Source of the DNA: JAEUMW01 sp039807745
GTDB lineage: Bacteria; Pseudomonadota; Gammaproteobacteria; Burkholderiales; JAEUMW01
Reading direction: 5' to 3'
NCBI GenBank assembly: GCA_039807745.1
Contig: JBDHRV010000001.1
Span: 1 to 64,000, forward strand
Length of the DNA: 64,000 nucleotides
A model generated the notes under the pieces. It ran no database searches and was not told the origin of the DNA. It saw only the letters and a list, made by a program, of their open reading frames with translations. The position numbers were made by a program, and so were the translations under genes. Position 1 is the first letter of the stretch. Each line of letters starts with the position of its first letter. Positions 21,320 through 28,981 of the stretch are shown in pieces.

Positions 21320-23005
21320 TCAGGTCTTCGAAACAGCACTGCCCTTCTGTTGCTGTTCGAGCCCGCGCGTGATGTACCACTGCTGAGCGATCGAGATGAT
21401 GTTGTTCACGAGCCAATAGAGCACCAGCCCGGCGGGAAAGAAGAAGAAGAACACACTGAAGATGATCGGCATCAGCTGCATCATGCGCGCCTGGATCGGA
21501 TCGGGCGGCGTCGGACTCAGGCGGCTTTGCAGGATCATGCTAAGCCCCATCAGAATCGGCAGAATGTAGTACGGATCGGGCTTCGACAGATCGTGGATCC
21601 AGAGGATGAAGGGCGCCTGGCGCAACTCGATGCTGCTCAAGAGCACCCAATAGAGGGCGATGAAGACGGGGATCTGCACCGCGATCGGCAGACATCCCCC
21701 GAGCGGGTTGATCTTCTCGGTCTTGTAGAGATCCATCATCGCCTGATGCAGGCGCTGACGGTCGTCGCCGTATTGTTCCTTCAGGCGCTGCAGCTTCGGC
21801 GCAAGCACCTTCATCTTCGCCATGGAACGATAGCTGGCGGCGGAGAGCGGGTAGAACGCGGCCTTGATCAGGATGGTCAGCAGGATGATGGCGTACCCCC
21901 AATTGCCGACCAGCTTGTAAAGCCACGCCAGGACCCAGAACAACGGATAGGCGATGACCGTGAACCAGCCATAGTCGACCGCGAGGTCGAGGCCCGGCGC
22001 CGTCGTCGCCGCTAACTGTTGCAGGCGCTCCTGGTCCTGCGGGCCGCTGTAGAGGGACATCGGCACCCTGACGCTCTGTCCTGGTTCCACGGCCGGTGCG
22101 GGCACGATGACGCCGGCTGAATACAGATCTTCGGCGAGTCGTTTCGTGAAGAATTCGCGCGGCACCCCTGCTGCGGGCAGCCAAGCGCTGAGGAAGTAGT
22201 GCTGGATGATCGCAATCCAGCCATCGGCGGTATTGCGCGGATACGGCAGCTTGCCCTTGGCGATGTCCTCGAAGCTGACCTTCTGGAACTTGTCCTTGGC
22301 CGTGTAGACGCCGACGCCAGTGAAGGTTGGCGCCATCCGAGAATCGCCGACCGGAGCCTGACCGTCGCGGACGAACTGAAAGTACAGGTACGGCTGCACC
22401 ACTGCACTGCCGGCGCCGACGATTTCGTGATCCACTTCGATCAGATAGGAGCTGCGGTGGAAGCGGTAGATCTTGGTGACTCGCACGCCGCCGCCCGCGG
22501 CGTCGAGCTTCACCTCCACCACGTCGGCACCGTCGGCGAGGCGATAGGCTTTCTCGCGCGGAACCCATGTGCTCTTGTGATTCGGCAATCCCTCTCCGAT
22601 CAGACCCGACTGCGCGAAGTAGCTCCTCCCGTTGGCTTCACCCAGCAGCTGGAATGGCTTTTTCAAGTCATCGTTGTCGCCCTGCTTGAGCAATTCGAGG
22701 CGGCGCAGATCGCCGCCGGCAGTGCTGATCTCCACCCGCATAAGATCGGTCACGACCTCGACGGCTTCGCCCGTGGCCAGAGGCTCGGCCTGCGGCGCGG
22801 CGGGAATGGGACCGCCCGACTTGATCGCCCCGCTCGGTGCCGGTACTTCGCCCGGCTTCGCTCCGCCCGCGTCCGTTGCGGCGGGCGCCGTCGTCTCCGC
22901 GCCCGGAACCGGCCGGGGCGTGGCGTGTTGCCGCTGCCAAGCGTCGTGCAGGAGGAACAACGAAACCGTGAAGACGAGGAGAAGAACGATGCGCTGCGTG
23001 TCCAT
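21320..23005 (-). CDS. yidC: Membrane protein insertase YidC
   Basis: YidC inserts and folds inner-membrane proteins, including ATP synthase subunit c, alone or with SecYEG. The 561-residue protein has an N-terminal anchor helix (about 5-20), a large periplasmic domain (about 60-340) preceded by an Ala/Pro-rich linker, and the conserved C-terminal five-helix insertase core (WLYKLVGNWGYAIILLT, then PLGGCLPIAVQIPVFIALYWVL cut across two segments). The length is typical of proteobacteria. It starts 13 bp after yidD. Confidence 0.97.
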   Translation of the reverse strand: MDTQRIVLLLVFTVSLFLLHDAWQRQHATPRPVPGAETTAPAATDAGGAKPGEVPAPSGAIKSGGPIPAAPQAEPLATGEAVEVVTDLMRVEISTAGGDLRRLELLKQGDNDDLKKPFQLLGEANGRSYFAQSGLIGEGLPNHKSTWVPREKAYRLADGADVVEVKLDAAGGGVRVTKIYRFHRSSYLIEVDHEIVGAGSAVVQPYLYFQFVRDGQAPVGDSRMAPTFTGVGVYTAKDKFQKVSFEDIAKGKLPYPRNTADGWIAIIQHYFLSAWLPAAGVPREFFTKRLAEDLYSAGVIVPAPAVEPGQSVRVPMSLYSGPQDQERLQQLAATTAPGLDLAVDYGWFTVIAYPLFWVLAWLYKLVGNWGYAIILLTILIKAAFYPLSAASYRSMAKMKVLAPKLQRLKEQYGDDRQRLHQAMMDLYKTEKINPLGGCLPIAVQIPVFIALYWVLLSSIELRQAPFILWIHDLSKPDPYYILPILMGLSMILQSRLSPTPPDPIQARMMQLMPIIFSVFFFFFPAGLVLYWLVNNIISIAQQWYITRGLEQQQKGSAVSKT

Positions 23006-23018
23006 TGCGCTTCAGAAT

Positions 23019-23228
23019 TCAGGGAACAGGATCAAAGCCTCCGGGATGCCACGGATGGCACCGCAGGATGCGCGTGACGGCCAGCCAGCCACCGCGCAGC
23101 GCGCCATGCTTGAGCACGGCCTGCCTCGCATACTCCGAGCAGGACGGCGCGAAACGGCACGACGGAGGATAAAGCGGGCCGATGACAATTTGATAGAGCC
23201 TGATCAAGCCGACAAGGAATCGCGACAT
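23019..23228 (-). CDS. yidD: Membrane protein insertion efficiency factor YidD
   Basis: This small protein of 69 residues (start MSRFLVGLIRLYQ) helps YidC-dependent insertion. It has an amphipathic N-terminus and the conserved cysteine block PSCRFAPSCSEYA, then CHPWHPGG near the C-terminus. The open frame is longer upstream, but ATG 23228 gives the family length. It overlaps the 3' end of rnpA by 25 bp, the usual rnpA-yidD arrangement. Confidence 0.95.
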   Translation of the reverse strand: MSRFLVGLIRLYQIVIGPLYPPSCRFAPSCSEYARQAVLKHGALRGGWLAVTRILRCHPWHPGGFDPVP

Positions 23229-23563
23229 CTGGCTATCGCCGAAAGCACCTCGATCACCTCCGAATGCGCGCCGCCGCCTGTTCGGCCCTCGCGGCCGGGG
23301 CGAAACCGGAGCACTACGTCCAGCCCGGCGAGGTTGAATTGCGCGGCTCGGAACTGTTCCCGCACCCAGCGCTTGCACTGATTGCGATCGACCGCCCGGC
23401 GCGCGGCCTTACGTCCGATTACGATGCCGAGCCGGGCGAATCCCAACTCGTTCGGTCGCGCGTATCCCTCTACCGAGGGTCGACGCACGATCGCCGGGGT
23501 GCGCAGAACGGCCCGGAATCGATCCTGGCCGGAGAGGCGTTGGGCCTTGCGCAGTCGCCCCAG
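23204..23563 (-). CDS. rnpA: Ribonuclease P protein component, proposed CTG start
   Basis: RnpA is the protein cofactor of the tRNA 5'-processing ribozyme. The conserved core RLGIVIGRKAARRAVDRNQ then KRWVREQFR is the RNase P protein signature. No ATG, GTG or TTG occurs in frame between the rpmH stop and the start of homology. CTG 23563 has GAGG (23571-23574) exactly 7 bp upstream and gives 119 residues, the usual length. The only conventional alternative, TTG 23734, would enclose all of rpmH and begin about 5 bases from the predicted transcription start, so it is not favoured. The end overlaps yidD. Confidence 0.88.
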   Translation of the reverse strand: MGRLRKAQRLSGQDRFRAVLRTPAIVRRPSVEGYARPNELGFARLGIVIGRKAARRAVDRNQCKRWVREQFRAAQFNLAGLDVVLRFRPGREGRTGGGAHSEVIEVLSAIARCRDSLSA

Positions 23564-23577
23564 GGTCGCGCCTCGGC

Positions 23578-23712
23578 CTAGACCGCCAGTCGATGGCGGC
23601 CCTTGGCACGACGGGCATTGATGATCGCGCGACCGCCCCGGGTGCGCATGCGCACCAGAAATCCATGGGTGCGCTGACGGCGGACTTTCGAGGGGTGGTA
23701 GGTGCGTTTCAT
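23578..23712 (-). CDS. rpmH: 50S ribosomal protein L34
   Basis: A 44-residue basic protein beginning MKRTYHPSKVRRQRTHGF and ending in KGRHRLAV is unmistakably L34. AAGG lies upstream of the ATG, and a good promoter lies about 35 bp upstream. The gene is followed 14 bp later by the proposed rnpA start. It is divergent from dnaA, the classic layout near oriC. Confidence 0.98.
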   Translation of the reverse strand: MKRTYHPSKVRRQRTHGFLVRMRTRGGRAIINARRAKGRHRLAV

Positions 23713-23745
23713 TCGATCTGGCCTTATCGGTCAAAAAAGCTCGTC

Positions 23746-23775
23746 ATTACAACCTCGGACGAGCATGCCTGTCAA
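23746..23775 (-). promoter_or_regulatory. Sigma70-type promoter of rpmH-rnpA-yidD-yidC
   Basis: Minus-strand TTGACA (23770-23775) and TGTAAT (23746-23751) are 18 bp apart. The predicted start near 23739 leaves a leader of about 27 bases before the rpmH ATG. Confidence 0.7.
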
Positions 23776-23790
23776 TCCCTGCGCCCGCTC

Positions 23791-23799
23791 TGTGGATAA
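23791..23799 (-). promoter_or_regulatory. Perfect DnaA box in the rpmH-dnaA spacer
   Basis: TGTGGATAA is the reverse complement of the consensus TTATCCACA. It would overlap the -35 region of a possible dnaA promoter whose -10 is TAAAAT at 23816-23821, which fits DnaA autoregulation. The rest of this 160-bp divergent spacer holds the rpmH promoter and an AT-rich stretch just before the dnaA ATG (23850-23872). Confidence 0.8.
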
Positions 23800-23815
23800 C
23801 TTGCTCGCGAAAAGG

Positions 23816-23821
23816 TAAAAT
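23816..23821 (+). promoter_or_regulatory. Possible -10 element for dnaA
   Basis: TAAAAT lies 51 bp before the dnaA ATG. There is no good -35 hexamer; the expected position falls on the DnaA box. Confidence 0.35.
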
Positions 23822-23872
23822 CCGCCCTTCGTCACACCCGCGTGCCCTTGCTGAATAAGTTAAAAAGTTTAA

Positions 23873-25210
23873 ATGATTCAAACAGATAACTTCTGGCAAG
23901 CGTGTCTCGCCCGCTTTGAGGCAGAACTTTCCCCACAGCAGTTCAAGACCTGGATCAAGCCCTTGCGCCTGACCCCAAACGGCGAAGGGTTCGTGCTCTG
24001 GGTGCCGAACCGCTTCGTCCTGCAATGGGTACGCGACCGGTTTCTGAACGCGATCCTGAGCCATGCTGCGCAATACTTTGGCCGTCCCATGGCCATCGAT
24101 ATCGCACTTTCGCCCGCGCCCGCTGCCGAGCGCGAAGCGCCGTCGCTGCCGGCGCAGAGCGAACGCACCCAGTCACCGGCCGGGCGTGAGCAATCCCGGC
24201 TCAACCCGCTCTTCTGCTTCGACACCTTCGTCACGGGAAAAGCCAACCAGCTCGCGCGCGCGGCCGCCATCCAGGTGGCCGAACGACCGGGAGCCGCCTA
24301 TAACCCGCTGTTTGTCTATGGCGGCGTCGGACTCGGCAAGACACACCTGATCCAGGCGATCGGCAATCTCCTGAGCGAACGCAACGCCGCAGCCAAGGTT
24401 CGCTACATCCACGCCGAACAGTATGTCTCGGATGTCGTTCGCGCGTACCAGCACAAGGCCTTCGACGATTTCAAGCGCTACTACCACTCGCTCGACCTGC
24501 TGCTCGTCGACGACATCCAGTTCTTCGGTGGCAAGAGCCGCACGCAGGAGGAGTTCTTCTACGCTTTCAACGCTCTCATCGAATCGCACAAGCAGGTCAT
24601 CATCACCTGCGACAGCTATCCGAAGGAAATCAATGGGATAGAGGATCGTCTGATCTCCCGTTTCGGCTGGGGTCTCACCGTGGCCGTCGAGCCACCGGAG
24701 CTCGAGATGCGGGTCGCGATCCTGCTGAAGAAGGCCGAGGCAGAAGCCGCGAAGCTCGACGAGACGGTCGCATTCTTCATCGCGAAGCACATCCAGTCGA
24801 ACGTTCGCGAGCTCGAGGGGGCGCTGAAGCGGGTTCTCGCCTATTCCCGCTTCTCCGGACTACCGCTGACCGTGGATCTAACCCGCGAAGCGCTGAAGGA
24901 TCTGCTTGCGGTCCAGAGTCGCCAGATCTCGATCGACAACATACAGAAGACCGTGGCCGACTACTACAAGATCAAGGTCTCGGAGATGTATTCGAAGAAG
25001 CGCTCACGCACCGTGGCACGGCCCCGTCAGATGGCGATGGCGCTCGCCAAGGAGCTCACGCAATTGAGCCTGCCCGACATCGGGGAGGCATTCGGTGGCC
25101 GCGATCACACGACGGTACTGCACGCGTGCAGGAAGATCGCCGAGTTACGATCCAGCAACAACGACATCACCAGGGATTTTGCGGCGCTGCTGCAGGTTCT
25201 GCGCAGCTAG
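23873..25210 (+). CDS. dnaA: Chromosomal replication initiator DnaA
   Basis: DnaA binds and unwinds oriC and loads the helicase. The 445-residue protein has domain I (about 1-75, begins MIQTDNFWQACLARFE), a short linker, the AAA+ domain with Walker A GGVGLGKT at 150-157 and Walker B LLVDDIQFF at about 210-218, and the C-terminal DNA-binding helix-turn-helix with the signature AFGGRDHTTVLHA. No strong ribosome site precedes the ATG. It is divergent from rpmH and followed by an origin-like spacer and dnaN. Confidence 0.98.
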   Translation: MIQTDNFWQACLARFEAELSPQQFKTWIKPLRLTPNGEGFVLWVPNRFVLQWVRDRFLNAILSHAAQYFGRPMAIDIALSPAPAAEREAPSLPAQSERTQSPAGREQSRLNPLFCFDTFVTGKANQLARAAAIQVAERPGAAYNPLFVYGGVGLGKTHLIQAIGNLLSERNAAAKVRYIHAEQYVSDVVRAYQHKAFDDFKRYYHSLDLLLVDDIQFFGGKSRTQEEFFYAFNALIESHKQVIITCDSYPKEINGIEDRLISRFGWGLTVAVEPPELEMRVAILLKKAEAEAAKLDETVAFFIAKHIQSNVRELEGALKRVLAYSRFSGLPLTVDLTREALKDLLAVQSRQISIDNIQKTVADYYKIKVSEMYSKKRSRTVARPRQMAMALAKELTQLSLPDIGEAFGGRDHTTVLHACRKIAELRSSNNDITRDFAALLQVLRS

Positions 25211-25214
25211 AAAA

Positions 25215-25235
25215 CATGTACATGAGGTGTACATG
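25215..25235. repeat. Perfect inverted repeat after dnaA
   Basis: CATGTACA (25215-25222) and TGTACATG (25228-25235) are separated by TGAGG. It starts 4 bp after the dnaA stop. There is no T-run, so an operator or origin-binding site is as likely as a hairpin terminator. Confidence 0.6.
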
Positions 25236-25238
25236 AAC

Positions 25239-25294
25239 TGTGAGTAAGTGGGGTCCACACTCTGGCCCCGCAGTTTGCTCACAATTCATCCACA
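25239..25294. promoter_or_regulatory. Cluster of degenerate DnaA boxes
   Basis: Against TTATNCACA: TGTGAGTAA at 25239-25247 (minus strand) matches 8 of 9, TTGCTCACA at 25275-25283 (plus) 7 of 9, and TCATCCACA at 25286-25294 (plus) 8 of 9. Confidence 0.5.
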
Positions 25295-25385
25295 GCAGTC
25301 GGACGGCCTTATACGGGAGGTTGGGTGCAGTGCAAGCTCTTCACTCGATTGCGATTGTTCCGGTTGTGCGCGAATACGCCACTGC

Positions 25386-25401
25386 TTATTAACTTCTACT
25401 A
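25386..25401. other. DnaA-trio-like AT-rich element
   Basis: TTATTAACTTCTACTA contains CTT-CTA-CTA, that is 3'-GAA-GAT-GAT-5' on the other strand, resembling the trio repeats of the B. subtilis unwinding site as I remember them. No good DnaA box lies directly next to it; the nearest clear one is about 90 bp upstream. Confidence 0.35.
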
Positions 25402-25414
25402 AAGAAATAAACGA

Positions 25415-26521
25415 ATGAAGCTGATCCAGACACCGCGCGACGCACTATTGAAACCTCTGCAGGCGGTCACCGGGATCGTCGAGCGCAAACACACCCTGCC
25501 TATCCTTTCGAACGTCCTGCTCGAGCGCAAGCCGGGCGTCCTCAACCTGACCGCGACGGATCTCGAGATTCAGGTGATGACATCCAGTGCTTGTTCCGTC
25601 GACGGCGAGGACATCGCGATCACCGTATCGGCGCGCAAGCTCCAGGACATCCTTCGCTCACTCCCGGATCCGGTCCAGGTGAGTCTCGAGCTCGCGGACA
25701 ACAGACTGCACGTCAAGGCCGAGCGCAGCCGCTTCAATCTGCAGACGCTGCCGGCGCAGGATTTTCCCCGCATCGCGGAGGGTGCCGAGATCGGCGCGAG
25801 CTTCACGCTGCAGCAAGGCGCGTTGCGTCATCTGCTCGCGCTGGTCCAGTACGCCATGGCGCAACAGGACATTCGGTACTACCTGAACGGGCTTCTCATG
25901 ATCGTAGAAGGCGGTGCGGTCACCGTGGTGGCAACCGACGGCCATCGCCTGGCACTCGCCACCCTGTCCACTGCAGAGAGCACCGCGCGTGAGGAGGTCA
26001 TCGTGCCGCGCAAGGCCGTGGTCGAGTTGATCAAGCTCTTGGCCGAGAGCGAGGAACCGGTGCGGATCGACGTGCTCGGCACCCAGGTACGGTTCAGTTT
26101 CGGCACGACTCTACTCGTCACCAAGGTCGTGGATGGTAAGTTTCCCGACTACAAGCGGGTAATCCCCGGCGGCTACCAGAAGCAATTCCAGATCGACCGC
26201 CAAGTGTTGCTGCAAGCGTTGCAGCGGGCCGCGATCCTGTCCAACGAGAAGTTCCGCGGCGTGCGCTGGATCCTGTCCCCCGGGACGCTGTGCGTTGCCT
26301 GCACCAACACCGAACAGGAGGAGGCGCAGGAGGAGCTCGAGATCGACTACCAGGGCGAGACGCTCGACATCGGTTTCAATGTCACCTACCTGACCGATGT
26401 GCTGTCGAATCTCGATGCGCCGACCGTGGCATGCGCGCTGGGCGATGCCAACTCGAGCGCCGTGCTGACCGTTCCAGGCAGCGAGGGTTTTCTCTACGTC
26501 GTCATGCCGATGCGCATCTGA
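25415..26521 (+). CDS. dnaN: DNA polymerase III beta subunit (sliding clamp)
   Basis: The beta clamp tethers Pol III and many repair proteins to DNA. The 368-residue protein has the three-domain clamp fold; it starts MKLIQTPRDALLKPLQAVTGIVERKHTLPIL split over the first strand-helix units, and ends in the conserved VVMPMRI, the hydrophobic groove end that binds clamp partners. The start is ATG 25415, with only a weak upstream ribosome site (AAGAAA). gyrB follows 24 bp later. Confidence 0.97.
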   Translation: MKLIQTPRDALLKPLQAVTGIVERKHTLPILSNVLLERKPGVLNLTATDLEIQVMTSSACSVDGEDIAITVSARKLQDILRSLPDPVQVSLELADNRLHVKAERSRFNLQTLPAQDFPRIAEGAEIGASFTLQQGALRHLLALVQYAMAQQDIRYYLNGLLMIVEGGAVTVVATDGHRLALATLSTAESTAREEVIVPRKAVVELIKLLAESEEPVRIDVLGTQVRFSFGTTLLVTKVVDGKFPDYKRVIPGGYQKQFQIDRQVLLQALQRAAILSNEKFRGVRWILSPGTLCVACTNTEQEEAQEELEIDYQGETLDIGFNVTYLTDVLSNLDAPTVACALGDANSSAVLTVPGSEGFLYVVMPMRI

Positions 26522-26545
26522 CGCAAATCTCCCGGACAAGAATTC

Positions 26546-28957
26546 ATGGTCGACAGCGGCGCACAGGCGCAAGACGGAAACTACGATTCGAGCAGCATCA
26601 AGGTACTGAAGGGGCTGGATGCGGTGCGCAAGCGGCCCGGCATGTACATCGGCGACACCTCCGACGGCAGCGGCCTGCATCACATGGTGTTCGAGGTGGT
26701 CGACAACGCCATCGACGAGGCGCTGGCGGGTTACTGCGACGAGATCACGGTGGTGATTCACCCCGACAATTCGGTCAGCGTCATCGACAACGGTCGCGGC
26801 ATTCCGACCGACATCCATCCTGCCGAAGGCCGGTCGACGGCGGAGGTGGTGATGACCGAGCTCCATGCCGGTGGCAAGTTTGGCGACAACGCCTACAAGA
26901 TCTCGGGCGGCCTGCACGGGGTCGGCGTATCGGTCGTGAACGCGCTTTCCGAATGGCTGCGCCTGACCATCAAGCGCGACGGCGAGGCCCACTTCGTCGA
27001 GTTCCGGCTCGGCGTTCCAGTCGAACCGCTCAAGGTCATCGGCAAGACCGAGCGCCGGGGCACCGAGGTGCACTTTCTCGCCGCCAAGGAGATGTTCGGC
27101 AACGTCGAGTATCACTATGACATACTCGCTCGCCGCCTGCGGGAGCTCTCGTTTCTGAACAACGGCGTGCGCATCCTGCTCTCCGATCAGCGCAGCGCGA
27201 AGGAAGACCATTTCGCCTTCGTCGGCGGTGTGAAGGGCTTCGTCGAGTACATCAATCGCAACAAGAACGTCCTTCATACCCATGTGTACCATGCACTCGG
27301 GACGCGCGACGGCATGACGGTCGAGGCCGCCATGCAGTGGAACGATTCCTATCAGGAGTCGGTGCTCTGCTTCACCAACAACATCCCACAGCGCGACGGC
27401 GGCACGCATCTCACGGGTCTGCGCGCAGCGATGACGCGCACACTGAATCAGTACATCGACCAGAACGAGCTGGCGAAGAAGGCCAAGGTGGAAACCACCG
27501 GCGACGACATGCGCGAAGGCCTTACCTGCGTGCTGTCGGTGAAGGTGCCGGAGCCCAAGTTTTCATCGCAGACCAAGGACAAGCTGGTGTCCTCCGAGGT
27601 GCGGCCCGTGGTCGAGGAGGTCGTGGCCGAGTCCCTGATGGCGTTCCTGCTCGAGCACCCGGTGGAGGCCAAGGTGATCACGTCGAAGATCATCGACGCA
27701 GCGCGCGCGCGCGAAGCCGCGCGCAAGGCGCGCGAGATGACACGCCGCAAGGGGGTGCTGGACGGGATGGGTCTGCCCGGCAAGCTCGCCGACTGCCAGG
27801 AGAAGGATCCGGCGTTAAGCGAGCTGTATCTCGTCGAGGGCGATTCGGCGGGCGGCTCCGCCAAGCAGGGACGCGACCGCAAGTTCCAGGCGATACTGCC
27901 GCTCAAGGGCAAGATCCTGAACGTCGAGCGCGCGCGCTTCGACAAGCTCATCTCCTCGCAGGAGATCGCGACCTTGATCACCGCGCTTGGCACCGGGATC
28001 GGCAAGGACGAGTACAAGCCGGAGAAGCTGCGCTACCACCGCATCATCATCATGACCGACGCGGACGTGGATGGCTCCCACATTCGCACGCTGCTCCTCA
28101 CCTTCTTCTACCGCCACATGCCGGAGCTCGTCGAGGGCGGCCACATCTACATCGCGCAGCCGCCGCTCTACAAGGTGAAGCACGGCAAGCAGGAGCGCTA
28201 TCTGAAGGACGATCACGAGCTGAAGCAGCATCTCCTGCAGCTCGCGCTCGACGACGCGGAGCTCACGCCGGCCGCGGGTGCTGACCCGATCGGGAGCGAG
28301 CCGCTCGAGCATCTGGCGAAGGAGTACCTCCTGGCGGAGGCCGTGATCGAGCGCGTGGGGCGCCGCATCGATCCGCTCGTGCTGCACGCGCTCATGCAGC
28401 ACGCCGCGATCACGCTCGACGATGCCGATACGGCGGCGGCAGCCGCTCGCATGCTCGCGGCGTCGGTCGGGAGCGCGGACCTGCAGATCGAGGCCCGCTA
28501 CGACGAGCGCACGGAATCCCAGGTGCTGGTCATCCGACGCCTGCAGCACGGCAACTACCGCACCACCTTTCTCGATCGGGACTTCATTCAGAGCGGAGAC
28601 TACGCGCAGCTCGTCGGCACCGGGTCGGTGCTCCAGGGACTGATTCGGGAAGGTGCAACGGTGCGCCGCGCCCAACAAAGTCGGTCCATCGCAAGCTTCA
28701 GCGAAGCGCTGGAATGGCTGCTCGACGAGGCGCGCCATGGCCTCGCGATCCAGCGCTACAAGGGGCTGGGAGAGATGAACCCCGAACAGCTGTGGGAGAC
28801 GACCATGGACCCCGCCAAGCGCATCCTGCTGCGCACGCAGATCGAGGACATGATTTCCGCCGACGAGATCTTCAGCAAGCTGATGGGCGACGTCGTGGAG
28901 CCGCGGCGGGAATTCATCGAGGCGAACGCGCTCGGGGTGCGAAACCTCGACGTCTGA
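26546..28957 (+). CDS. gyrB: DNA gyrase subunit B
   Basis: GyrB supplies the ATPase and TOPRIM parts of the enzyme that introduces negative supercoils. The 803-residue length includes the extra TOPRIM insert typical of gamma and betaproteobacterial GyrB. The GHKL ATPase motifs VVDNAIDEA (about 51-59) and DNGRGIPTD are present, along with HGVGVSVVNALS. The TOPRIM signature EGDSAGGSA starts at about residue 431, and MTDADVDGSHIRTLLLTFF follows. The C-terminus ends GVRNLDV, as in GyrB rather than ParE. It converges with topB, 24 bp away, with no visible terminator. Confidence 0.98.
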   Translation: MVDSGAQAQDGNYDSSSIKVLKGLDAVRKRPGMYIGDTSDGSGLHHMVFEVVDNAIDEALAGYCDEITVVIHPDNSVSVIDNGRGIPTDIHPAEGRSTAEVVMTELHAGGKFGDNAYKISGGLHGVGVSVVNALSEWLRLTIKRDGEAHFVEFRLGVPVEPLKVIGKTERRGTEVHFLAAKEMFGNVEYHYDILARRLRELSFLNNGVRILLSDQRSAKEDHFAFVGGVKGFVEYINRNKNVLHTHVYHALGTRDGMTVEAAMQWNDSYQESVLCFTNNIPQRDGGTHLTGLRAAMTRTLNQYIDQNELAKKAKVETTGDDMREGLTCVLSVKVPEPKFSSQTKDKLVSSEVRPVVEEVVAESLMAFLLEHPVEAKVITSKIIDAARAREAARKAREMTRRKGVLDGMGLPGKLADCQEKDPALSELYLVEGDSAGGSAKQGRDRKFQAILPLKGKILNVERARFDKLISSQEIATLITALGTGIGKDEYKPEKLRYHRIIIMTDADVDGSHIRTLLLTFFYRHMPELVEGGHIYIAQPPLYKVKHGKQERYLKDDHELKQHLLQLALDDAELTPAAGADPIGSEPLEHLAKEYLLAEAVIERVGRRIDPLVLHALMQHAAITLDDADTAAAAARMLAASVGSADLQIEARYDERTESQVLVIRRLQHGNYRTTFLDRDFIQSGDYAQLVGTGSVLQGLIREGATVRRAQQSRSIASFSEALEWLLDEARHGLAIQRYKGLGEMNPEQLWETTMDPAKRILLRTQIEDMISADEIFSKLMGDVVEPRREFIEANALGVRNLDV

Positions 28958-28981
28958 CCGCTGCCCATCGCGGACGAGAGC

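Larger units (their letters stand above)
25211..25414. other. Candidate oriC (dnaA-dnaN spacer)
   Basis: This 204-bp non-coding region has, in order, an 8-bp inverted repeat, three degenerate DnaA boxes within 56 bp, a weaker box TTATACGGG at 25309, and an AT-rich stretch (25372-25414) containing a DnaA-trio-like run. With dnaA, dnaN, gyrB and parS around it, it is a good origin candidate. The rpmH-dnaA spacer, with its perfect box, is the competing site, and the two may act together. Confidence 0.5.

Noticed and set aside
23578..23734. rnpA starting at TTG 23734 and enclosing rpmH (Thermus-like overprinting)
   Set aside because: The predicted rpmH promoter would start transcription about 5 bases before this TTG, no ribosome site is present, and the extra 57 residues look unlike RnpA. 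Kept only as an alternative.
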